Source of the DNA: Burkholderiales bacterium
Lineage (GTDB): Bacteria; Pseudomonadota; Gammaproteobacteria; Burkholderiales; Burkholderiaceae_C
Reading direction: 5' to 3'
Assembly (NCBI GenBank): GCA_016213325.1
Contig: JACRAY010000005.1
Span: forward strand, 62,001-126,000
DNA length: 64,000 bases
Below are positions 31,836 through 42,062 of this stretch, in pieces. The notes under the pieces were generated by a model. It was given only the letters and a program-made list of their open reading frames with translations. It was not told the origin of the DNA and did not search any database. Position 1 is the stretch's first letter, and every line of letters starts with the position of its first letter. The translations under genes were made by a program, and so were the position numbers.

Positions 31836-32876
31836 ATGAATGCTTTGCCGCTGGCCCTCACGCCGGGCGACCCTGCGGGCATCGGGCCCGAGATCATCGC
31901 CAAGGCTTTCCGTGAGGCGCCGGACCTGTTGCGCGGGGCTTTCGTCGCCGGTGACGTCGAGTGCATGCGCCGCGGCGCCGCTTTCGCGGCCGGCGGCGGC
32001 GTGGCGCTGCCGGTGGCCCTGCTCGAAAGTGCGGGGGAGGCGCACGGCGTGCCGCCGCAGTGCATTCCCGTGCTGCAGGTCACGGCGTCTGCGCCCTTGC
32101 CCGCGATCGGCCGCGCCAGCGCCGAAGGCGGACGCCTCGCCGCCGCATGCGTCACCTGGGCGGCGCGCGCCGCGCTGCGCGGCGAAGTCGCCGGGCTGGT
32201 CACTGCGCCTTTGCACAAGGAGGCGCTGGCCGCCGCCGGCGTGCCCTTCCCGGGCCACACCGAGTTGCTGCAGGCCGAGGCTGCAAGGCACGTGGGCCAC
32301 GCCTTGCCGGTGCGCATGATGCTGGCGAACGACGAACTGCGCACCGTGCTGGTCAGCATCCACATGGCGCTGCGCGATGCGATCGATGCCGTCACGCGCG
32401 ACAACGTGCTCGAGACCTTGCGCATCACGCACCGCTCGCTGTCGGCGCTGCTCGGCCGCGCCCCGCGCATCGCGGTGGCAGGGCTCAACCCGCACGCGGG
32501 CGAGGGCGGGCTGTTCGGGCGGGAAGAGGGCGAAGCGATCGTGCCCGCCATGGAAGCCGCGCGCGCCGAAGGCATCCACGCCCAGGGGCCCTTTGCGCCC
32601 GACACCGTCTTCATGCGCGCGCGCCGCGGCGAGTTCGACGTGGTCGTCGCGATGTACCACGACCAGGGGCTGATCCCGGTGAAGTACCTCGGCGTGGAGA
32701 AGGGCGTGAACGTGACGCTGGGCCTGCCGCTGGTGCGCACCAGTCCCGACCACGGCACGGCCTTCGACATCGCGGGCACCGGCCGCGCCGATGCCGCCAG
32801 CTTCATCGAGGCGGTGCGTGTGGCCAGGCAGCTGGCTGGGGTTGCGCCCCAGCCTACAGGGGGGCGGCCTTCGTAG
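31836..32876 (+). CDS. pdxA: 4-hydroxythreonine-4-phosphate dehydrogenase
   Basis: Vitamin B6 synthesis (oxidation of 4-phosphohydroxy-L-threonine), 346 residues. N-terminal [15 protein letters not shown], zinc ligands in [11 protein letters not shown] and the later [18 protein letters not shown] and [12 protein letters not shown], and [25 protein letters not shown] near the C terminus are all standard. The last 12 residues ([12 protein letters not shown]) are encoded by a dispersed inverted repeat, and the TAG stop lies in the second copy of it. The gene overlaps the convergent mscL by 23 bases. Confidence 0.96.
   Translation: MNALPLALTPGDPAGIGPEIIAKAFREAPDLLRGAFVAGDVECMRRGAAFAAGGGVALPVALLESAGEAHGVPPQCIPVLQVTASAPLPAIGRASAEGGRLAAACVTWAARAALRGEVAGLVTAPLHKEALAAAGVPFPGHTELLQAEAARHVGHALPVRMMLANDELRTVLVSIHMALRDAIDAVTRDNVLETLRITHRSLSALLGRAPRIAVAGLNPHAGEGGLFGREEGEAIVPAMEAARAEGIHAQGPFAPDTVFMRARRGEFDVVVAMYHDQGLIPVKYLGVEKGVNVTLGLPLVRTSPDHGTAFDIAGTGRADAASFIEAVRVARQLAGVAPQPTGGRPS
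32834..32857. repeat. GGGGTTGCxCCCC repeat, left copy (codes PdxA C terminus)
   Basis: ggctggggttgcgccccagcctac: same unit as at 26159-26180 with one base changed in the loop. It is read in frame by pdxA (AGVAPQPT) and carries, on the opposite strand, the stop codon of mscL (32854-32856). Confidence 0.85.
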
Positions 32877-33324
32877 GCTGGGGTGCAACCCCAGCCGTCA
32901 GCGCATCGCGGATCTCCCGCAGCAATTTCACGTCTTCCGGGTCGGCCGGCGGTTCGGCCGGGGGCGGCGCCGCCTCTTCGGCGCGCCGCAGGCGGTTGAC
33001 CTGCTTGACCATCAGGAAGATCACGAAGGCCAGGATCACGAAGTTCATCGCGATGGTGAGGAAGTTGCCCCACGCCAGCACCGGCACGCCGGCCTTCTTC
33101 AGGGCATCCAGCGTCATCGCCGTGCCCGCCGGCACCTCGCCCAGCACGACGAACAGGCTGGAGAAGTCCAGCTTGCCCACCACGCGCCCGATGAGCGGCA
33201 TCACGATGTCGCCCACCAGCGAGTCGACGATCTTGCCGAAGGCGGCGCCGATGATGACGCCCACCGCCAGGTCCACCACGTTGCCCTTCACGGCGAACTG
33301 CCTGAATTCCTGAAGCATTCCCAC
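32854..33324 (-). CDS. mscL: Large-conductance mechanosensitive channel
   Basis: Pressure-relief channel opened by membrane tension; 156 residues. GTG at 33324 was chosen because gaggagc lies at the right distance upstream and the protein then starts [20 protein letters not shown], the usual N-terminal helix; ATG 33318 (MLQEF) is the alternative. Two membrane helices cover about residues 17-42 and 75-98, with the conserved [18 protein letters not shown] and a charged cytoplasmic C-terminal helix. The C terminus [13 protein letters not shown] is encoded by the inverted repeat shared with pdxA, and the stop lies in the far copy. Confidence 0.95.
   Translation of the reverse strand: MGMLQEFRQFAVKGNVVDLAVGVIIGAAFGKIVDSLVGDIVMPLIGRVVGKLDFSSLFVVLGEVPAGTAMTLDALKKAGVPVLAWGNFLTIAMNFVILAFVIFLMVKQVNRLRRAEEAAPPPAEPPADPEDVKLLREIRDALTAGVAPQPTKAAPL
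32873..32896. repeat. GGGGTTGCxCCCC repeat, right copy in inverse orientation (codes MscL C terminus)
   Basis: gtaggctggggtgcaaccccagcc, the reverse complement of the 26159 unit. Read on the minus strand it codes AGVAPQPT of MscL; on the plus strand its gTAG supplies the pdxA stop at 32874-32876. A 15-base spacer separates it from the left copy. Confidence 0.85.
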
Positions 33325-33379
33325 GGTCCCGCTCCTCGATGTGTTGGTGACCGCCAAGTATGCAGGCACCCGGCCTGCG

Positions 33380-33409
33380 TTGAAGCGGCTGTAGGCGCTC
33401 CGCTACAAT
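33380..33409 (+). promoter_or_regulatory. Candidate sigma-70 promoter of petABC
   Basis: TTGAAG (33380-33385) and TACAAT (33404-33409), 18 bases apart, precede the petA ATG (33452) by about 43 bases. TACAAT matches the consensus -10 at five of six positions and TTGAAG matches the -35 at four of six. Position upstream of a housekeeping operon fits; not experimentally supported. Confidence 0.45.
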
Positions 33410-33451
33410 CGCCGGTTGACCCTGAAAGCCCAAGAGAAACCTGAGGATCCC

Positions 33452-34048
33452 ATGAGCAACACTACGGTGGACGCCAGCAAACGCACCTGGCTCATCGCTT
33501 CCGGTTGCGCCGGCGTCGTGGGCGGCGCAGCCACTGCCGTCCCGTTCGTCGCCAGCTTCCAGCCCTCCGAGCGCGCCAAGGCCGCCGGGGCCCCGGTGGA
33601 AGTCGATATCTCGGCGCTGCGACCCGGCGAGAAGATGACGGTCGAATGGCGCGGCAAGCCCGTCTGGATCCTCAAGCGCACGCCCGAGCAGATCGCGTCG
33701 CTGCAGAAGACCGAACCCCAGGTGGCCGACCCCAAGTCGGACCGCAACGCCTATCCAACGCCCGATTACGCGAAGAACCAGGGCCGCTCGATCAAGCCCG
33801 AGCTGTTCGTGGCGGTGGGCATCTGCTCGCACCTGGGCTGCTCGCCCAGCGACAAGATGCAGCCCGGCCCGCAGCCCTCGCTGCCCGACGACTGGCAGGG
33901 CGGCTTCCTGTGCCCGTGCCACGGCTCGACCTTCGACTTCGCGGGCCGCGTGTTCAAGAACAAGCCCGCGCCGGACAACCTCGAAGTGCCGCCGCACATG
34001 TACCTGTCGGACACGCGCCTGCTGATTGGCGAAGACAAGAAAGGTTAA
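33452..34048 (+). CDS. petA: Ubiquinol-cytochrome c reductase, Rieske iron-sulfur subunit
   Basis: 2Fe-2S subunit of the cytochrome bc1 complex, 198 residues. An N-terminal membrane anchor and Tat-type signal (SKRTWLIASGCAGVVGGAAT) precede a periplasmic Rieske domain whose ligands are Cys125/His127 in CSHLGCS and Cys154/His157 in CPCHGSTFDF. The signal has only one arginine before the hydrophobic stretch (KR), a variant seen in Rieske proteins. Upstream candidate promoter at 33380. petB follows 58 bases later. Confidence 0.96.
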   Translation: MSNTTVDASKRTWLIASGCAGVVGGAATAVPFVASFQPSERAKAAGAPVEVDISALRPGEKMTVEWRGKPVWILKRTPEQIASLQKTEPQVADPKSDRNAYPTPDYAKNQGRSIKPELFVAVGICSHLGCSPSDKMQPGPQPSLPDDWQGGFLCPCHGSTFDFAGRVFKNKPAPDNLEVPPHMYLSDTRLLIGEDKKG

Positions 34049-34106
34049 CCGGGGACAGTCCATGAATGAAATGAATGCCCTGTCCTCGGCTGATCAGGAA
34101 TAACAA

Positions 34107-35516
34107 ATGGCTGAATTCAAGGAAATCTCACCGAACGCCAGCCTGGTCGCCAAGACCACCAACTGGTTCGAGAACCGCTTTCCCACCGCGTTCTCCGAGT
34201 ACAAGAAGCACATGTCGGAGTACTACGCTCCGAAGAACTTCAACTTCTGGTACTTCTTCGGCTCGCTGGCGCTGCTGGTGCTGGTGATCCAGATCGTCAC
34301 CGGCATCTTCCTGGTGATGCACTACAAGCCCGACGCCAACCTGGCGTTCGCCTCGGTCGAACTCACCATCATGCGCGACGTGCCGTGGGGCTGGCTGATC
34401 CGCAACATGCACGCCACGGGCGCCTCGGCGTTCTTCATCGTGGTGTACCTGCACATGTACCGCGGCCTCATCTACGGCAGCTACCGCAAGCCGCGCGAGC
34501 TGGTGTGGCTATTCGGCTGCGCGATCTTCCTGGCGCTGATGGGCGAGGCCTTCTTCGGCTACCTGCTGCCGTGGGGCCAGATGTCCTACTGGGGCGCGCA
34601 GGTGATCGTGAACCTGTTCTCCGCCATCCCGTTCATCGGCCCCGACCTCGCGCTCCTGATCCGCGGCGACTACGTGGTGAGCGACGCCACGCTCAACCGC
34701 TTCTTCAGCTTCCACGTGATCGCGGTGCCGCTGGTGCTGATCGGCCTGGTGGTGGCCCACCTGCTGGCGCTGCACGACGTGGGCTCCAACAACCCCGACG
34801 GCGTGGAGATCAAGGCCGGCCCGAAGGACGCGCACGGCCACCCGGTGGACGGCATCCCGTTCCACCCGTACTACACGGTGCACGACATCTTCGGCACCAT
34901 GGTGTTCCTGCTGGTGTTCACGGCCATCGTGTTCTTCGCGCCCGAGGCCGGCGGCTACTTCCAGGAATACAACAACTTCATCCCGGCCGACCCGCTGAAG
35001 ACGCCGCCGCACATCGCGCCGGTGTGGTACTTCACGCCCTACTACTCGATGCTGCGCGCCACCACCGACACCATGGTGTACGTGCTGTGCGCCATCGTCG
35101 CGCTCGGCGCCATCGCGGCGGTGGTCAAGGGCAACCTGCCGTCGCTCGCCAAGCCGGTGGTGCTGGTGCTCGCCGCCGTCGGCGTGGTGGCGCTGCTCGC
35201 CTTCGACGCCAAGTTCTGGGGCGTGGTGGTGATGGGCCTGTCCACGGTCATCCTGTTCTTCCTGCCGTGGCTCGACCGCAGCCCGGCCAAGTCGATCCGC
35301 TATCGCCCGGGCTGGCACAAGTGGGTGTACGCGGTGTTCGTCGTCGACTTCCTGGTGCTCGGCTACCTGGGCATCCAGCCGCCGTCGGAGGGCAAGACCA
35401 TGCTGGCGCAGGTCGGCACGCTGTACTACTTCGGCTTCTTCCTGCTCATGCCGTGGTGGAGCCGGCTGGGCGAGTTCAAGCCGGTGCCCGAGCGCATCAC
35501 GTTCGCGGCGCACTGA
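34107..35516 (+). CDS. petB: Cytochrome b of the bc1 complex
   Basis: Membrane subunit with two b-type hemes and both quinone sites; 469 residues with about nine hydrophobic segments. Hallmarks: GWLIRNMHATGASAFFIVVY (heme ligand region), the SYWGAQVIVNLFSAIPFIG Qo-site stretch including YWGA, the PEWY-type loop seen here as APVWYFTPYYSMLRA, and the heme His pair in helices B and D (FSFHVIAVP, LVVAHLLALHDVGSNNPDG). Full-length, C-terminal helices included. Begins aagtggctg-like AT-rich leader with taacaa before ATG; the ribosome site is modest. Confidence 0.97.
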   Translation: MAEFKEISPNASLVAKTTNWFENRFPTAFSEYKKHMSEYYAPKNFNFWYFFGSLALLVLVIQIVTGIFLVMHYKPDANLAFASVELTIMRDVPWGWLIRNMHATGASAFFIVVYLHMYRGLIYGSYRKPRELVWLFGCAIFLALMGEAFFGYLLPWGQMSYWGAQVIVNLFSAIPFIGPDLALLIRGDYVVSDATLNRFFSFHVIAVPLVLIGLVVAHLLALHDVGSNNPDGVEIKAGPKDAHGHPVDGIPFHPYYTVHDIFGTMVFLLVFTAIVFFAPEAGGYFQEYNNFIPADPLKTPPHIAPVWYFTPYYSMLRATTDTMVYVLCAIVALGAIAAVVKGNLPSLAKPVVLVLAAVGVVALLAFDAKFWGVVVMGLSTVILFFLPWLDRSPAKSIRYRPGWHKWVYAVFVVDFLVLGYLGIQPPSEGKTMLAQVGTLYYFGFFLLMPWWSRLGEFKPVPERITFAAH

Positions 35517-35536
35517 AGGCGGGAGCAAGCACCCAA

Positions 35537-36295
35537 ATGAAAAAACTCATCCTGATCGTGATGGTGGCGCTGGGCCTGGCCACCGGCGCGCAAGCGTCCG
35601 GCGACGGCGGCGTCGCCTGGGACAAGGCGCCGCGCCTCACCAACGACCTGCCGGCGCTGCAAAGCGGCGCCAAGCTGTTCGCCAACTACTGCCTCAACTG
35701 CCACTCGGCGGCGTTCCAGCGGTACAACCGCCTGCAGGACATCGGCCTGACCGAGCAGCAGATCAAGGACAACCTGCTGTTCACCAGCGCGAAGGTCGGC
35801 GAGCCCATGAGGGCGGCCATCGACCCGCAGCAGGCCAAGGACTGGTTCGGCGCCAACCCGCCCGACCTGACCATGGTGGCGCGTTCGCGCGCCGGCTCTG
35901 GCGGCACCGGCGCCGATTACCTCTACACCTACCTGCGCACCTACTACCGCGACGCCGAGAAGCCCACCGGCTGGAACAACCTGGTGTTCCCCAACGTGGG
36001 CATGCCGCACGCGCTGTGGGAACTGCAGGGCGACCGCGAGCCGGTCTTCGCCACCGAAAAGTCGCACGGCCAGGACGTGAAGGTGTTCAAGGGCTGGAAG
36101 CAGGTCAGCGCGGGCGCGATGACCCCGGCACAATACGATCAGGCCGTCGGCGAACTCGTCGGCTTCATGGCGTGGATGGCCGAGCCGACGCAGCACGACC
36201 GTGTGCGCGTGGGCGTCTGGGTGATGATCTTCCTGGTGGTCTTCACCGCCATCACCTGGCGGCTGAACGCGGCCTACTGGAAAGACATTCACTAG
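35537..36295 (+). CDS. petC: Cytochrome c1
   Basis: Covalent c-heme subunit of the bc1 complex, 252 residues. Signal peptide LILIVMVALGLATGAQA (cut near residue 20), heme motif CLNCH (Cys52, Cys55, His56), and the methionine ligand region near AVGELVGFMAWM. A C-terminal membrane anchor (about 225-242, VWVMIFLVVFTAITWRL) tethers it. Separated from petB by 20 bases; last gene of petABC, followed by a strong terminator. Confidence 0.96.
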   Translation: MKKLILIVMVALGLATGAQASGDGGVAWDKAPRLTNDLPALQSGAKLFANYCLNCHSAAFQRYNRLQDIGLTEQQIKDNLLFTSAKVGEPMRAAIDPQQAKDWFGANPPDLTMVARSRAGSGGTGADYLYTYLRTYYRDAEKPTGWNNLVFPNVGMPHALWELQGDREPVFATEKSHGQDVKVFKGWKQVSAGAMTPAQYDQAVGELVGFMAWMAEPTQHDRVRVGVWVMIFLVVFTAITWRLNAAYWKDIH

Positions 36296-36321
36296 AGCGC
36301 AACCCGACCCTTACTCCGACG

Positions 36322-36354
36322 ACACGGTCCTCGCACCTGCCGGACCGTGTTTTT
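36322..36354 (+). terminator. Rho-independent terminator after petC
   Basis: Stem acacggtcc (36322-36330) / ggaccgtgt (36342-36350), 11-base loop, followed by the T-run tttt. It lies 27 bases after the petC stop. Confidence 0.85.
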
Positions 36355-36383
36355 GCTTTGAAGCCTTAAAGGAGCCCACAACC

Positions 36384-36995
36384 ATGATGGTGCTTTACTC
36401 CGGGACCACCTGCCCGTTTTCCCACCGCTGCCGCTTCGTCCTGTTCGAAAAGGGCATGGACTTCGAGATCCGCGACGTCGACCTGTACAACAAGCCGGAA
36501 GACATCAACGTGATGAACCCGTACGGCCAGGTCCCCATCCTGGTCGAGCGCGACCTGATCCTGTACGAGTCGAACATCATCAACGAGTACATCGACGAAC
36601 GCTTCCCGCACCCCCAGCTGATGCCGGGCGACCCGGTGGACCGCGCGCGCGTGCGGCTGTTCCTGCTGAATTTCGAGAAGGAACTGTTCGTGCACGTGTC
36701 GACGCTCGAGTCGCGCGCGGCCAAGTCCAACGAGAAGGTGCTGGAGAAGGCGCGCAACCACATCCGCGACCGCCTCACGCAGCTCGCCCCGGTGTTCCTG
36801 AAGAACAAGTACATGCTGGGCGAGAATTTCTCGATGCTCGACGTGGCCATCGCGCCGCTGCTGTGGCGGCTGGACTACTATGGCATCGAACTGTCCAAGA
36901 ACGCGGCGCCGCTGTTGAAGTACGCCGAGCGCATCTTCTCGCGCCCGGCCTACATCGAAGCGCTCACGCCGTCCGAAAAGGTGATGCGCAAATAG
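36384..36995 (+). CDS. sspA: Stringent starvation protein A
   Basis: A 203-residue glutathione-S-transferase-fold protein that binds RNA polymerase. It has a thioredoxin-like N-terminal domain (LYSGTTCPFSHRCRFVLFEK), then the conserved PEDINVMNPYGQVPIL and the alpha-helical C-terminal half with FSMLDVAIAPLLWRLDYYGI. The Cys-Pro-Phe-Ser motif resembles a GST-active-site position but SspA is not known to conjugate glutathione. It starts after a petC terminator with aaaggagcccac as ribosome site and is followed by sspB 11 bases on. Confidence 0.94.
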   Translation: MMVLYSGTTCPFSHRCRFVLFEKGMDFEIRDVDLYNKPEDINVMNPYGQVPILVERDLILYESNIINEYIDERFPHPQLMPGDPVDRARVRLFLLNFEKELFVHVSTLESRAAKSNEKVLEKARNHIRDRLTQLAPVFLKNKYMLGENFSMLDVAIAPLLWRLDYYGIELSKNAAPLLKYAERIFSRPAYIEALTPSEKVMRK

Positions 36996-37006
36996 GCTTG
37001 GCCGTG

Positions 37007-37522
37007 ATGAACGCGCTGGAATCGACCTCGACCCGGCCCTACCTGATCAGGGCCCTGTACGACTGGTGCACCGACAACGGCTTCACCCCGTACGTCGCGG
37101 TGCTGGTCGACGACACGGTGCAGGTGCCGCGCGAATACGTGAAGAACGGCGAGATCGTGCTGAACATCAGCTTCGACGCCACCAGCTCGCTCAAGCTCGG
37201 CAACGACTTCATCGAGTTCAAGGCGCGCTTTGCAGGCACGGCGCGCGAGATCATGGTGCCGGTCAACCGGGTGATCGCGATCTACGCGCGCGAGAACGGC
37301 CAGGGCATGGCCTTCCCGGTGCCGGTGTCGGGCACCGCGGGCGAAGACGCCGGCAAGAGCGCGCCGTCGCCCCTGTCCAGCGTTCCGGCGGCCGGCCATG
37401 CGGCCGAGCCCGACAGCAAGGTGGTGCAACTGGTCACGCCCGAGGCGGCCGGCACGCCGCCCGACGGCGAGCCGCCGCGCCCGCCCAGCGGGCCGCGCCC
37501 GGCGCTGAAACGCGTCAAATAA
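37007..37522 (+). CDS. sspB: ClpXP protease specificity-enhancing factor SspB
   Basis: Adaptor that delivers ssrA-tagged proteins to ClpXP; 171 residues from ATG 37007 (a GTG at 37004 is in frame). The substrate-binding core is seen as RPYLIRALYDWCTDNGFTPY, VPREYVKNGEIVLNISFDAT and LKLGNDFIEFKARFAGTARE; a low-complexity Ala/Pro linker follows, and the C-terminal ALKRVK is the ClpX-docking tail (XB motif). In betaproteobacteria sspA and sspB are regularly adjacent, as here. Confidence 0.93.
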   Translation: MNALESTSTRPYLIRALYDWCTDNGFTPYVAVLVDDTVQVPREYVKNGEIVLNISFDATSSLKLGNDFIEFKARFAGTAREIMVPVNRVIAIYARENGQGMAFPVPVSGTAGEDAGKSAPSPLSSVPAAGHAAEPDSKVVQLVTPEAAGTPPDGEPPRPPSGPRPALKRVK

Positions 37523-37546
37523 CGGCACAATCGCAGCCGTTCCCGT

Positions 37547-37622
37547 GCCGGTTTAGCTCAGTTGGTAGAGCAACCGCCTTGTAAGCGGTAGGTCATCTGT
37601 TCGAGTCAGATAACCGGCACCA
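37547..37622 (+). tRNA. tRNA-Thr (UGU anticodon)
   Basis: A 76-base tRNA with the acceptor stem gccggtt/aaccggc, D-arm tagctcagttggtagagca, anticodon stem accgc/gcggt with loop cttgtaa (anticodon TGT), a T-arm with ttcgagt and an encoded CCA at 37620-37622. It decodes ACA/ACG-type threonine codons. Situated 24 bases after sspB. Confidence 0.95.
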
Positions 37623-37699
37623 GCCCCCGGCCGGCCGCCTGCGGGCACCACTCGTCGGATGCACCGCCTTGGGGCTGATGATCGTCAATTTGCATACTT

Positions 37700-38002
37700 T
37701 CAGCCTCTTCCAACCTTCAGGCGGATTGAGGTAACCTCCCATCCCCGGTTGCTGAGTTGCTGTTGAAGGGCAGGCAGGACCTGCCTGAGCTTGGCGGCCG
37801 CGGCGTTGCTGTCCACCAGCAGGCACCAGCTGGCCCCGTCGATCGGGCCGGGCCGCACGGCAGGCCGCAACGCGAGGGGAATGAGCTGCTCCACGGCCTT
37901 GAGCCGTTCGCCCGATTCGCGCGCCAGCTGCGCGAGCCGCGCGAGGGACGGTGCGTCCAGCGCCGCCTCGTGCAGGGGCACCGGGTGGTAGCGGCGGTTC
38001 AT
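37700..38002 (-). CDS. DUF721 / DciA-like protein
   Basis: A 100-residue protein resembling the DciA (DUF721) family, proposed to help load the replicative helicase DnaB in bacteria lacking DnaC. It starts MNRRYHPVPLHEAALDAP and includes LRLKV-like and SNAAAAKLRQVLPALQQQLS helices. Placement beside secA and an envelope peptidase is a recurrent neighbourhood for this family. Divergent start region with the M23 gene is only 38 bases. Family assignment rests mainly on size, helix pattern and context; moderate certainty. Confidence 0.7.
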   Translation of the reverse strand: MNRRYHPVPLHEAALDAPSLARLAQLARESGERLKAVEQLIPLALRPAVRPGPIDGASWCLLVDSNAAAAKLRQVLPALQQQLSNRGWEVTSIRLKVGRG

Positions 38003-38040
38003 AGAAGGCGAAAGACGTCGGGAACGAGGGGATTCAAGCA

Positions 38041-38991
38041 GTGCATTTCATTATCACGGATGCGTGGCTCGCCAAGAGCCGTGCCGTCCACCTGAGCGGC
38101 ACCAAGCTGCTCGTTGCGCTGTTCGCGCTGTCGCTGGTGCTCATGTTCATGGCCGCAGGCCTGTACCACTGGGTATTCCTGAAAGGCGCGCGCGAAGGCT
38201 GGCCGGTGGTGGGCAGCATGCTCAGGCTGGTGGTCAAGGACGAGTTCGAGCAGCGCGACCGCTTCATGCGCGAGAACCTCGACGCCATGGCGCGCAAGCT
38301 CGGCGAGATGCAGGCCAAGATGGTCCAGCTCGAAGCGCTGGGCGAGCGTGTCTCCGGCCTGGCCGGCGTGAATGCCGCCGAGCTCAAGACCACGCCCGGC
38401 CGCGGCGGCGCGCTGATCGAAGGCCGCTCGCTCACGCTGGAGGAACTGCAGGCCACGCTGCGCGACCTCGACCAGGTCACGGCCGAGCGCACCGACCTGC
38501 TCACGGTGATGGAGTCGCGCCTGTTCGACCAGAAGATCCGCAAGTCGATGGTGCCCACGCAGCAGCCGGTGCAGGCCGGCCACCTGGGCTCCAGCTTCGG
38601 CTGGCGCATCGACCCGTTCACCGGCCGCTCGGCCCTGCATTCCGGGCTGGATTTCCAGGCCGAACCGGGCACGCCCATCCTGGCCGCCGCGGGCGGCGTG
38701 GTGGTCGCGGCCGAGTGGCACCCCGCCTACGGCAACATGCTCGAGGTCGACCACGGCAACGACCTCGTCACGCGCTACGGCCATGCGGCCAGGCTGCACG
38801 TGAAGAAGGGCGACATCGTCAAGCGCGGCCAGCGCGTCGGCGACGTCGGCTCCACCGGCCGCTCGACCGGCCCGCACCTGCACTTCGAGGTGCTGGTGCA
38901 GGGGGTGCCGCAGGACCCCAACAAGTTCCTGGCCGCCGGCCGCGACCTGGCGCCCGCTGCGTTGGCCATGCGCACAGCCGGCCGCAGGTAA
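38041..38991 (+). CDS. M23 family metallopeptidase, membrane-anchored
   Basis: A LytM-type zinc endopeptidase-like protein (316 residues) probably acting on peptidoglycan, or as a degenerate activator. GTG start at 38041. An uncleaved membrane helix occupies about residues 22-46, a coiled-coil region follows (about 60-170), and the M23 domain is at about 190-290. Zinc ligands look intact: His/Asp in ALHSGLDFQAEPGTP and His-x-His in GPHLHFEVLV. The gene precedes secA by 126 bases; in enterics this slot is held by secM. Confidence 0.9.
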   Translation: MHFIITDAWLAKSRAVHLSGTKLLVALFALSLVLMFMAAGLYHWVFLKGAREGWPVVGSMLRLVVKDEFEQRDRFMRENLDAMARKLGEMQAKMVQLEALGERVSGLAGVNAAELKTTPGRGGALIEGRSLTLEELQATLRDLDQVTAERTDLLTVMESRLFDQKIRKSMVPTQQPVQAGHLGSSFGWRIDPFTGRSALHSGLDFQAEPGTPILAAAGGVVVAAEWHPAYGNMLEVDHGNDLVTRYGHAARLHVKKGDIVKRGQRVGDVGSTGRSTGPHLHFEVLVQGVPQDPNKFLAAGRDLAPAALAMRTAGRR

Positions 38992-39072
38992 AATCGCTGC
39001 CTTCGCCGCGGGGCGGGCCTTGCAAGGCCGCCGCCGCGTCCCCAGTTCCATCCTGCACAACAAAGGATTGCG

Positions 39073-39107
39073 CTGCCCTGCGGGTCCCCTTGGGGCCCAC
39101 AGGGCAG
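39073..39107 (+). promoter_or_regulatory. secA: Strong hairpin immediately upstream of secA
   Basis: ctgccctg (39073-39080) pairs with cagggcag (39100-39107); after one mismatch a further G/C-rich inner stem (ggg/ccc and tccc/gggg) continues to a small loop. It ends 10 bases before the secA ATG (39118) and contains the only purine-rich ribosome-site candidate (aggg) in its right arm. No T-run follows, so a terminator is less likely than translational control. Confidence 0.55.
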
Positions 39108-39117
39108 AACCGCGTTC

Positions 39118-41892
<2,775 letters not shown>

Positions 41893-41982
41893 TACCTTCC
41901 GTCTGGGCAAAAGGCCTGCTTGGGTCTTTAGGCTTAAGCAGCCGGCGTACGCCCCTTACTTCATTGGCTTAATACGCGGCTT

Positions 41983-42006
41983 CCCCCTGTCAGACTTGAC
42001 AGGGGG
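41983..42006. terminator. Hairpin between secA and the autoinducer synthase
   Basis: ccccctgtca (41983-41992) / tgacaggggg (41997-42006), a perfect 10-bp stem with a gact loop. Situated 91 bases after secA; the tail is not T-rich, so it is a terminator candidate only. Confidence 0.55.
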
Positions 42007-42039
42007 AGGCGCGCGCAAATGCGGCACAAAGCCTTCAAT

Positions 42040-42062
42040 GGGGAACCTCAGAGGAGTTCCCC
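42040..42062 (+). promoter_or_regulatory. Hairpin touching the start codon of the autoinducer synthase
   Basis: ggggaac (42040-42046) pairs with gttcccc (42056-42062), directly before the ATG (42063). The Shine-Dalgarno sequence aggag (42052-42056) lies in the loop and at the start of the right arm. Such a layout could tune translation initiation. Confidence 0.5.

Noticed and set aside
38941..38994. TAAAAT box near 38989 considered as the secA -10 element
   Set aside because: No acceptable -35 at 16-19 bases; noted only as possible, not listed as a promoter.
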